In this document: piece after piece, positions 1 through 4,841 of the stretch | Layout of the letters: each line of letters begins with the position of its first letter | Numbering within the stretch: the stretch's first letter is position 1 | Assembly: GCA_944388825.1 (NCBI GenBank) | Contig: CALXKG010000024.1 | Span: 1 to 8,642, forward strand | Length of the DNA: 8,642 bases | Source: an uncultured Clostridia bacterium | GTDB lineage: Bacteria; Bacillota; Clostridia; Oscillospirales; Ruminococcaceae | Reading direction: 5' to 3' | Made by a program: the position numbers and the translations under genes | Notes under the pieces: model-generated | What the model was told of the DNA's origin: nothing | What the model saw: the letters and a program-made list of their open reading frames with translations, nothing else | Database searches by the model: none

Positions 1-10
1 TCGCTCATCG

Positions 11-71
11 GTTTTGTTTGCCAGCCGTACGGCATGGCTGGCATTTTCTCCTGCGGAGAAAATCACAAAAC
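11..71 (+). repeat. Three-way-junction inverted-repeat cluster upstream of aguB
   Basis: Three nested perfect inverted repeats fit together as a three-way junction. GTTTTGT (11-17) is complementary to ACAAAAC (65-71) and closes the structure. Inside it GCCAGCC (20-26) pairs with GGCTGGC (36-42), and immediately next to that ATTTTCTCC (43-51) pairs with GGAGAAAAT (55-63) across a three-base loop. No coding sense is visible. It could be a folded RNA leader, a cruciform-prone DNA site or part of an interspersed repeat that extends left of the window. The pairing is read directly from the sequence; the function is unknown. Confidence 0.6.
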
Positions 72-97
72 TCGACTCGGGGAGGGAGCCTTTTAGG

Positions 98-137
98 TAG
101 TGCGTTTCCATCAAGCTGTTATGGCAACCAAGCACTA
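98..137 (+). repeat. Long imperfect hairpin just before the aguB ribosome binding site
   Basis: TAGTGC (98-103) pairs with GCACTA (132-137). GTTTCCAT (104-111) pairs with ATGGCAAC (121-128) with one internal mismatch, leaving a three-base bulge (129-131) and a nine-base loop. The hairpin ends four bases before the Shine-Dalgarno sequence of aguB, so in RNA it could influence translation. The preceding GGGAGGGAGCCTTTT (79-93) resembles the ends of interspersed repeats I recall from Oscillospiraceae genomes, so a repeat origin is an alternative. Confidence 0.5.
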
Positions 138-141
138 TTGC

Positions 142-149
142 GGAAAGGA
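142..149 (+). promoter_or_regulatory. Ribosome binding site fixing the aguB start
   Basis: GGAAAGGA lies nine bases before the ATG at 159. Although the reading frame is open further upstream to position 18, those codons fall in the inverted-repeat region and do not resemble the family. This site and the family-typical N-terminus MRSVTIAAIQ make 159 the start. Confidence 0.7.
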
Positions 150-158
150 AATCAGATT

Positions 159-1049
159 ATGCGTTCAGTCACCATCGCAGCCATCCAGATGGCCTGCTCC
201 CCCCGCCGGAAAGACAACATCGAAAAGGCGGTCTCCCTCGTCCGGGAGGCGGCCGGCAAAGGCGGGCAGGTGATCCTGCTGCCCGAGCTGTTCGAGACCC
301 CCTACTTCTGCCAGGAGCGGAATTACGAATACTACCGCCTCGCGACCCCCCTCTCCGAAAACCCGGCGGTCAAGGCGCTGCGGGAGGAAGCGAGACGGCT
401 GCGGGTGGTGCTGCCGGTCAGCTTTTTCGAAGCGGCGGGGCAGACCAACTTCAACTCGGTCGCGATGATCGACGCGGACGGTGAGATCCGCGGCCTCTAC
501 CGCAAGACCCACATCCCGGACGACCACTTCTACCAGGAAAAGTTCTACTTCACCCCCGGCGACACCGGCTTTAAGGTCTTCGACACCGCCTACGGCAAAG
601 TGGGCTGCGGCATCTGCTGGGACCAGTGGTTCCCCGAGTCGGCCCGGGAGATGGCGCTGAAAGGCGCGGAGATGCTCCTCTACCCCACCGCCATCGGCAG
701 CGAGCCGATCCTCGGCGTCGATTCCGCCCCCCACTGGCGGCGGTGTATGCAGGGGCACGCGGCCGCCAACCTGATGCCGCTCGCAGCCGCCAACCGGATC
801 GGGGCGGAATCGGTCATCCCGACCGCCGACAACCAGTACCAGTCCTCCACCCTCACCTTCTACGGCTCCTCCTTTATCGCCGACGAGACCGGCGCGGTCG
901 TCGAGGACGGGCCGCGGGACAGGGAGTGCGTGCTGCTCCACACCTTCGACCTGGACGCCATCCGGGAGTTCCGGCTCTCCTGGGGCAGCTTCCGGGACAG
1001 GAGGCCGGAGATGTATCAAACCATCTCGGGGAATATCCAGGCGGAGTGA
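159..1049 (+). CDS. aguB: N-carbamoylputrescine amidase
   Basis: Cytoplasmic enzyme of the nitrilase superfamily that hydrolyses N-carbamoylputrescine to putrescine, CO2 and ammonia, the last step of the agmatine route from arginine to putrescine. The 296-residue product has the usual family length. The Glu-Lys-Cys triad is visible: Glu43 in LPELFETPYF, Lys116 in YRKTHIPDDHFYQEKFYF and Cys153 in GICWDQWFPE. The segment after the Lys motif and the C-terminal SWGSFRDRRPEMY are typical of the AguB subgroup rather than other nitrilases. The start at 159 is preferred over upstream in-frame codons because of the ribosome binding site at 142-149. A hairpin terminator follows the stop by 16 bases, so the gene appears to end its own transcription unit before speD. 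AguA, which makes its substrate, is not in the window and may lie upstream. Confidence 0.93.
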   Translation: MRSVTIAAIQMACSPRRKDNIEKAVSLVREAAGKGGQVILLPELFETPYFCQERNYEYYRLATPLSENPAVKALREEARRLRVVLPVSFFEAAGQTNFNSVAMIDADGEIRGLYRKTHIPDDHFYQEKFYFTPGDTGFKVFDTAYGKVGCGICWDQWFPESAREMALKGAEMLLYPTAIGSEPILGVDSAPHWRRCMQGHAAANLMPLAAANRIGAESVIPTADNQYQSSTLTFYGSSFIADETGAVVEDGPRDRECVLLHTFDLDAIREFRLSWGSFRDRRPEMYQTISGNIQAE

Positions 1050-1065
1050 CCAGCCTGGATCGGGC

Positions 1066-1099
1066 AAAAGGGAGAGCTTTGCGGCCCTCCCTTTTCCCT
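1066..1099 (+). terminator. Rho-independent terminator after aguB
   Basis: AAAAGGGAG (1066-1074) is perfectly complementary to CTCCCTTTT (1087-1095) around a 12-base loop, and the descending arm itself ends in a T-run. It lies 16 bases after the aguB stop. Because the stem begins with an A-run it could act in both directions. It separates aguB transcription from the speD unit. Confidence 0.75.
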
Positions 1100-1221
1100 T
1101 GCGCGCGGGGGGACTATGTAAAACGCCGGTAATCCCCTTTTGTAGAAAACGCTTAAAAAAACGCCCCATTTGCCGGGAAAACGGCCTTTTTAGAAAAACT
1201 CGACGAAAACGGGAAAAAGAG

Positions 1222-1250
1222 TTGATTTTTTGCAAAAAATGCGGTATTTT
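1222..1250 (+). promoter_or_regulatory. Sigma-A-type promoter for speD
   Basis: TTGATT (1222-1227) and TATTTT (1245-1250) are separated by 17 bases in an AT-rich stretch that stands out from the GC-rich genes. Transcription would begin near 1257, giving a leader of about 55 bases. The 16-bp perfect palindrome ATTTTTTGCAAAAAAT (1225-1240) overlaps the -35 element and most of the spacer, so it is a candidate operator. The promoter is predicted by eye only. Confidence 0.5.
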
Positions 1251-1269
1251 ATAGGTAACTGTGTATGAT

Positions 1270-1288
1270 GCGGCGGTGCGGCCTCCGC
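1270..1288 (+). promoter_or_regulatory. Leader hairpin of speD
   Basis: GCGG (1270-1273) pairs with CCGC (1285-1288), and GG (1275-1276) with CC (1282-1283), leaving one mismatch and a five-base loop. It lies between the predicted start of transcription and the speD ribosome binding site. No T-run follows, so it is not a terminator. It may affect leader stability or ribosome access. Confidence 0.35.
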
Positions 1289-1303
1289 GTCCCAGAATTC
1301 CCG

Positions 1304-1308
1304 AAAGG
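1304..1308 (+). promoter_or_regulatory. Ribosome binding site deciding the speD start
   Basis: AAAGG is followed two bases later by GTG (1311) and five bases later by ATG (1314). The spacing favours ATG 1314 over the GTG, although both are in frame. Confidence 0.5.
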
Positions 1309-1313
1309 CTGTG

Positions 1314-2156
1314 ATGATTGGGTTGGAACAGAAGCTCGCGCTCTACGGGTTCAACAACCTTACCAAGACCCTCAGTTTTAACATCTACGACGTCTGCTAC
1401 GCCAAGACCGAGCGGGAGCAGACCGACTATATTGCTTACATCGACGAGCAGTATAACTCCGACCGGCTGACCAAGATCCTCTGCCGGGTCACCGAGATGA
1501 TCGGCGCGAAAATATTGAACATCTCCAAACAGGACTACTACCCCCAGGGGGCGTCGGTCAACATCCTGATCGCCGAAAAGGCGCTGACCGGGACCGGGGT
1601 CGACCCCTCCTGCAACCAGGGCAGCCCGGTGCTGGAAGAGCTGGGGCTGAGCGCCTCCGCCGCCGCGGGCGACACCATCCACGCCCATCTGGACAAGAGC
1701 CATGTCACCGTCCACACCTTCCCGGAACACCACCCGGACAATTCGGTCTCCACCTTCCGGGTGGATATCGACGTCTCCACCTGCGGGATGATCTCGCCTC
1801 TTTCGGTGCTGGACTTCCTGATCGGATCGTTCGACTCGGATATCATCACCATCGACTACCGGGTGCGGGGCTTTACCCGCGACGTCCACGGCAAAAAGTA
1901 CTTCATCGACCACGACATCACCTCGATCCAGGACTTCATCGACCCCCGGACGCTGACCCGCTACGACGCGATCGACGTCAACGTCTACCAGTCCAACATC
2001 TTCCACACCAAGCTGCTGATCAAGGACATCCAGCTCCAGAACTACCTCTTCAACCAGGACGTCTACGAGCTGCCCCCCGCCCAGCGGCTGGAGATCACCA
2101 ACCTCCTCCGGCGGGAGATGATCGAGATCTACAGCGGGATGAACATCTACGGCTGA
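1314..2156 (+). CDS. speD: S-adenosylmethionine decarboxylase proenzyme
   Basis: Pyruvoyl-dependent enzyme that decarboxylates S-adenosylmethionine to the aminopropyl donor used by SpeE. The 280-residue product matches the long bacterial (E. coli-like) class, with YGFNNLTKTLSFNIYDVCYAKT near the N-terminus, QDYYPQGASVNIL, STCGMISPL and ITIDYRVRGFTRD. The self-processing site is in AHLDKSHVTVHTFPE; cleavage before Ser129 would give a beta chain of about 128 residues and an alpha chain starting with the pyruvoyl group. Compared with E. coli SpeD as I remember it, there are about a dozen extra residues just before this site (around 95-122, Ser/Ala/Gly-rich). The ATG at 1314 is chosen for its spacing from AAAGG; GTG 1311 would add one residue. 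It heads the speD-speA-speE run. SpeD paralogues that decarboxylate arginine or ornithine exist, but the adjacent speE supports the classical activity. Confidence 0.93.
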   Translation: MIGLEQKLALYGFNNLTKTLSFNIYDVCYAKTEREQTDYIAYIDEQYNSDRLTKILCRVTEMIGAKILNISKQDYYPQGASVNILIAEKALTGTGVDPSCNQGSPVLEELGLSASAAAGDTIHAHLDKSHVTVHTFPEHHPDNSVSTFRVDIDVSTCGMISPLSVLDFLIGSFDSDIITIDYRVRGFTRDVHGKKYFIDHDITSIQDFIDPRTLTRYDAIDVNVYQSNIFHTKLLIKDIQLQNYLFNQDVYELPPAQRLEITNLLRREMIEIYSGMNIYG

Positions 2157-2172
2157 CAGCGGGCTGTCAGCC
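2151..2172 (+). terminator. Perfect hairpin overlapping the speD stop codon
   Basis: GGCTGACAGC (2151-2160) is perfectly complementary to GCTGTCAGCC (2163-2172), and the speD stop TGA (2154-2156) lies in the ascending arm. No T-run follows. Instead the MITE-like element begins at the next base. It may be a terminator whose T-tract was displaced, an mRNA-stabilising hairpin, or part of the element's target site. Confidence 0.4.
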
Positions 2173-2339
2173 AATGAAGAATGAATAATGAATATTGAAT
2201 AATGAAGAATAATGGTATCGGCGCTTCGCACCGATGGAATAAAAGCGCTCGCTTTGCGGCATTTCATTTCAATCAAAAGCTGCGCAGCAGCTTACCTTCA
2301 TTATTCATTATTCATTTCTTTCATTATTCATTCTTCATT
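2173..2339. mobile_element. MITE-like non-coding element with 20-bp terminal inverted repeats
   Basis: AATGAAGAATGAATAATGAA (2173-2192) is the exact reverse complement of 2320-2339. The ends continue as imperfect AATGAATAATGAA-type repeats for another 20 bases or so. The interior holds three further hairpins: ATCGG 2217-2221 with CCGAT 2231-2235, AAAGC 2242-2246 with GCTTT 2251-2255, and AAGCTGC 2277-2283 with GCAGCTT 2287-2293. There is no credible coding sequence, and the ends are far more AT-rich than the surrounding genes. No clear target-site duplication is visible. Elements with such AATGAATAATGAA ends are, from memory, scattered in many clostridial genomes. It separates speD from speA and, if transcribed, would fold into a long hairpin. 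Confidence 0.65.
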
Positions 2340-2352
2340 CACTTCTACACAT

Positions 2353-2361
2353 GGGGGATGG
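2353..2361 (+). promoter_or_regulatory. Weak ribosome binding site supporting the internal speA start
   Basis: GGGGGATGG lies seven bases before the ATG at 2369. The alternative ATG at 2351 has only pyrimidine-rich repeat sequence upstream and no Shine-Dalgarno match, so 2369 is preferred. The site is a poor match to AGGAGG, so translation may be modest. Confidence 0.4.
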
Positions 2362-2368
2362 TATTGAA

Positions 2369-3817
2369 ATGAAACTGGATCAGACCCGGGTCCCGATCGC
2401 CGAGGCGCTCGGCCGCGTGCGGGACTCCGGGATGGTGCATTTTGACGTGCCCGGCCACAAAGGCGGCCGGGGCAATAAGCCGCTCCGGGACTTTTTGGGG
2501 CCCGACTGCATCCGTTCGGACATGAACTCGATGAAGGCGCTGGACAACCTCTGCCACCCGGTGTCGGTCATTAAAGAGGCGGAAGAGCTGCTGGCCGACG
2601 CCTTCGGCGCGCCCCACGCTTTTTTGATGGTCGGCGGGGCCAGCTCCTGCGTCGAAGCGATGGTGATGAGCGTCTGCAAGGCGGGGGACAAGATCATCAT
2701 GCCCCGCAACGTCCACCGGAGCGCGATCAACGCGCTGGTCATCTGCGGCGCGATCCCGGTCTATGTCGACCCGGGCGCCAACCAGCGGATCGGCATCCCG
2801 CTGGGGATGTCGGTCGCGGATGTGGAAAAGGCGATCCTCGCCCACCCGGAGGCCAAGGCGGTGCTGGTCAACAACCCCACCTACTACGGCGTCTGCGCCG
2901 ATTTGAAGGGGATCATCCAGCTGGCCCACGCCCACGGGATGAAGGTTCTCTGCGACGAGGCCCACGGCACCCACTTCTACTTCTCCGACCTCCTGCCCCC
3001 CGGCGGGATGCAGCTGGGGGCGGATATGGCCGCCTGCTCGGTCCATAAGACGGGCGGCAGCCTGACCCAGTCGGCCGTCCTGCTCTGCGGGGACGGGGTC
3101 GCGCCGGGGTATGTCCGGCAGGTGATCAACCTGACCCAGACCACCTCCGGCAGTTACCTGCTGATGGCTTCCCTCGACCTCGCGAGAAGGAACCTCGCCC
3201 TCCACGGGGCCGAGATGGCCCGTAAGACGATCGAGCGGGCCGAGTACGCCAGGGAGGAGATCAACGCCCTCGGCGGCTATTACGCATTCGGAGAGGAGAT
3301 CGTCAACGGCAGCTCCTGCTGCGCCTTTGACACCACCAAGCTCTCGGTCCACACCCGCGACATCGGCCTGGCCGGCGTCGAGGTCTACGACCTTTTGCGG
3401 GACGAATACGATATCCAGCTGGAATTCGGCGACATCGGCAACTTCCTGGCGATCGTCACGGCCGGCGACCGGGATCTGGAGATCGAGCGGCTGATCTCCG
3501 CCCTGTCCGAAATTAAAAGGCTGTACGGCGGCGACAGCGCGGGGCTTCTGGTCAACGAGTATATCGTCCCGGACGTCGCGATGACCCCCCAGGCGGCCTT
3601 CTACAGCGAAAAAGTCTCCCTTCCCTTCGCCGAAAGCGAGGGGCGTATCTCGACCGAATCGGTCATGTGCTACCCCCCCGGCATCCCGATCCTCGCCCCC
3701 GGCGAACGAATCACGCCGGAGGTGCTCCAGTACATCGCCTACGCCAAGGAAAAGGGCTGCTTTATGACCGGCACCGAGGATATGGCGATCGAGCGGATCA
3801 ATGTAGTAAAGGAGTGA
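2369..3817 (+). CDS. speA: Arginine decarboxylase, PLP-dependent (Orn/Lys/Arg decarboxylase family)
   Basis: Cytoplasmic fold-type-I PLP enzyme that decarboxylates arginine to agmatine, the entry step of this polyamine pathway. From the start at 2369 the protein has 482 residues, close to Bacillus SpeA. FDVPGHKGGRG near the N-terminus is the family hallmark. The aminotransferase-like core carries the cofactor-binding DEAHGTHFYF and the PLP lysine in SVHKTGGSLTQSA (Lys227). The C-terminal domain includes SVMCYPPGIPILAPGE, followed near the end by GTEDMAIERINVVKE. The family also contains lysine and ornithine decarboxylases and residues alone do not settle substrate; aguB nearby favours arginine. 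An ATG at 2351 would add six residues but has no ribosome binding site. speE starts six bases after the stop, so the two are almost certainly translated from one message. The MITE-like element sits just upstream. Confidence 0.9.
   Translation: MKLDQTRVPIAEALGRVRDSGMVHFDVPGHKGGRGNKPLRDFLGPDCIRSDMNSMKALDNLCHPVSVIKEAEELLADAFGAPHAFLMVGGASSCVEAMVMSVCKAGDKIIMPRNVHRSAINALVICGAIPVYVDPGANQRIGIPLGMSVADVEKAILAHPEAKAVLVNNPTYYGVCADLKGIIQLAHAHGMKVLCDEAHGTHFYFSDLLPPGGMQLGADMAACSVHKTGGSLTQSAVLLCGDGVAPGYVRQVINLTQTTSGSYLLMASLDLARRNLALHGAEMARKTIERAEYAREEINALGGYYAFGEEIVNGSSCCAFDTTKLSVHTRDIGLAGVEVYDLLRDEYDIQLEFGDIGNFLAIVTAGDRDLEIERLISALSEIKRLYGGDSAGLLVNEYIVPDVAMTPQAAFYSEKVSLPFAESEGRISTESVMCYPPGIPILAPGERITPEVLQYIAYAKEKGCFMTGTEDMAIERINVVKE
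3808..3814 (+). promoter_or_regulatory. Ribosome binding site for the TTG start of speE
   Basis: AAAGGAG lies inside the last codons of speA, nine bases before the TTG at 3824. No in-frame ATG or GTG is better placed, and translation from TTG gives the family-typical ELWFTENY N-terminus. Confidence 0.65.
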
Positions 3818-3823
3818 AGGCGG

Positions 3824-4696
3824 TTGAATACAAAAGAACTCTGGTTTACCGAAAACTACTGCCCCGACGCCCGCTTCTCGATGCGGGTTGACCGGCAGGT
3901 CTACAGCGCCAAAAGCCGGTTCCAGCAGATCGACGTCTACGACACCCCCGCTTTCGGACGGGTGCTGGTGCTGGACGGCTGCCTGATGCTGACCGAGAAG
4001 GACGAATTTATCTACCATGAAATGATCGTCCACCCGGCGATGGCGGTCAAGCCGGATATCCGGAGCGTCCTTGTCATCGGCGGCGGGGACGGCGGCTGCG
4101 TCCGGGAGCTGGCCAAATACGACACGGTCGAAAAGATCGACCTGTGCGAGATTGACCGGGAGGTCATCAAGGCCTGCCGGGCGTATATCCCCCAGACATC
4201 CCTGCGGATGGACGACATCCGGGTCAACCTCCACATCGCCGACGGGCTGAAGTTCGTAAGGCGGCAGAAGGACGCTTACGACCTGATCATCGTCGACTCG
4301 ACCGACCCCTTCGGGCCGGGGGAAGGGCTGTTCACCCGGGAGTTTTACGGCAACTGCCTCTCCGCCCTGAAAGCGGACGGCATCCTCGTCAACCAGCACG
4401 AAAGCCCCTACTACCCGGGCGACGCGCTGGCCTGCCAGCGGGCCCACCGGCAGCTGCACGCCGTCTTCCCGAAGGCGTATGTCTACCAGGCCCATATCCC
4501 CACCTACCCCTCCGGCCACTGGCTGTTCGGGTTCGCGTCCAAATCGGGGCGGGACCCGCGGCAGCTGGACGGGGAAGCCTGGGAAGCACTGGGGATCAAG
4601 ACCCGCTACTACAACACCGCGCTGCACAAGGGCAGCTTCGCCCTGCCGAACTATGTAAAAGAGATGCTCCAAAACGCGGAGTCGATGGGATATTAA
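3824..4696 (+). CDS. speE: Spermidine synthase (polyamine aminopropyltransferase)
   Basis: Transfers the aminopropyl group of decarboxylated S-adenosylmethionine to putrescine, giving spermidine and methylthioadenosine. The 290-residue product has the usual length and architecture: a small N-terminal beta domain (ELWFTENY, then FGRVLVLDG), then a Rossmann-like methyltransferase fold with EKDEFIYHEM (59-67), the nucleotide-binding VIGGGDGG (84-91), the acidic CEIDREV (108-114), the catalytic-loop DSTDPFGPGEGLF (158-170) and IPTYPSGHW. The start is TTG, supported by AAAGGAG in the end of speA and by the conserved N-terminus. The six-base gap to speA indicates translational coupling. Agmatine is a possible alternative acceptor, as in Thermus-type enzymes, but putrescine is the default for this subgroup. 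Confidence 0.93.
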   Translation: MNTKELWFTENYCPDARFSMRVDRQVYSAKSRFQQIDVYDTPAFGRVLVLDGCLMLTEKDEFIYHEMIVHPAMAVKPDIRSVLVIGGGDGGCVRELAKYDTVEKIDLCEIDREVIKACRAYIPQTSLRMDDIRVNLHIADGLKFVRRQKDAYDLIIVDSTDPFGPGEGLFTREFYGNCLSALKADGILVNQHESPYYPGDALACQRAHRQLHAVFPKAYVYQAHIPTYPSGHWLFGFASKSGRDPRQLDGEAWEALGIKTRYYNTALHKGSFALPNYVKEMLQNAESMGY

Positions 4697-4701
4697 CCAT
4701 T

Positions 4702-4778
4702 CCTGCAGTTAAGAACAACGTGCAGGGGAAGCACACGGCCAGCCTCCCTCGGAGAGGGGGCCTTCCGGACTCGTTCTT
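4702..4778 (+). repeat. Structured spacer between speE and the dehydrogenase gene
   Basis: The spacer holds several inverted repeats. CCTGCA (4702-4707) pairs with TGCAGG (4721-4726). In a competing longer fold AAGAAC (4711-4716) pairs with GTTCTT (4773-4778), GGAAG (4727-4731) with CTTCC (4762-4766), and CCCTC with GAGGG around a GGA loop (4744-4756). No T-run follows the hairpins. CCTCGGAGAGGGGGCCTT resembles the ACTCGGGGAGGGAGCCTT stretch before aguB (about 15 of 20 bases), which suggests remnants of one repeat family. Confidence 0.4.
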
Positions 4779-4788
4779 GCCGGGTAAG

Positions 4789-4816
4789 TTTACGAAACCA
4801 TTTTAAAATATATGAT
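4789..4816 (+). promoter_or_regulatory. Possible internal promoter for the carboxyspermidine dehydrogenase gene
   Basis: TTTACG (4789-4794) and TATGAT (4811-4816) are 16 bases apart in a locally AT-rich stretch. Transcription would start near 4823, leaving a leader of only about 20 bases that still includes the ribosome binding site AAAGGA (4826-4831). It would let this gene be expressed separately from speD-speA-speE. Predicted by eye. Confidence 0.35.
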
Positions 4817-4841
4817 TCCATTTGGAAAGGATTGATCCGAT

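Noticed and set aside
98..137. A tRNA or tRNA-like gene before aguB
   Set aside because: There is a long hairpin but no cloverleaf with anticodon and T-arm consensus.
18..158. N-terminal extension of aguB back to position 18
   Set aside because: The added residues are encoded by the inverted-repeat region, do not resemble the amidase family, and bypass a good ribosome binding site at 142-149.
1172..1191. GCCG/CGGC hairpin followed by CTTTTT, as a second terminator after aguB
   Set aside because: The stem is only four base pairs and a much stronger terminator lies at 1066-1095. It may be incidental in AT-rich promoter sequence.
1265..1381. Short upstream frame of 38 codons overlapping the speD start out of frame
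   Set aside because: It has only a weak AGG upstream and Arg-rich composition, and the overlap looks accidental. Translation data would be needed to revive it.
165..2276. A 703-codon open frame on the minus strand opposite aguB and speD
   Set aside because: It is a shadow of GC-rich plus-strand codons. It is rich in Val, Asp, Gly and Arg with no recognisable domain, and it runs across a terminator, a promoter and the MITE-like element.
2345..4672. A 775-codon open frame on the minus strand opposite speA and speE
   Set aside because: Its composition is typical antisense of GC-biased codons and it shows no motif. The plus-strand genes are unambiguous family members.
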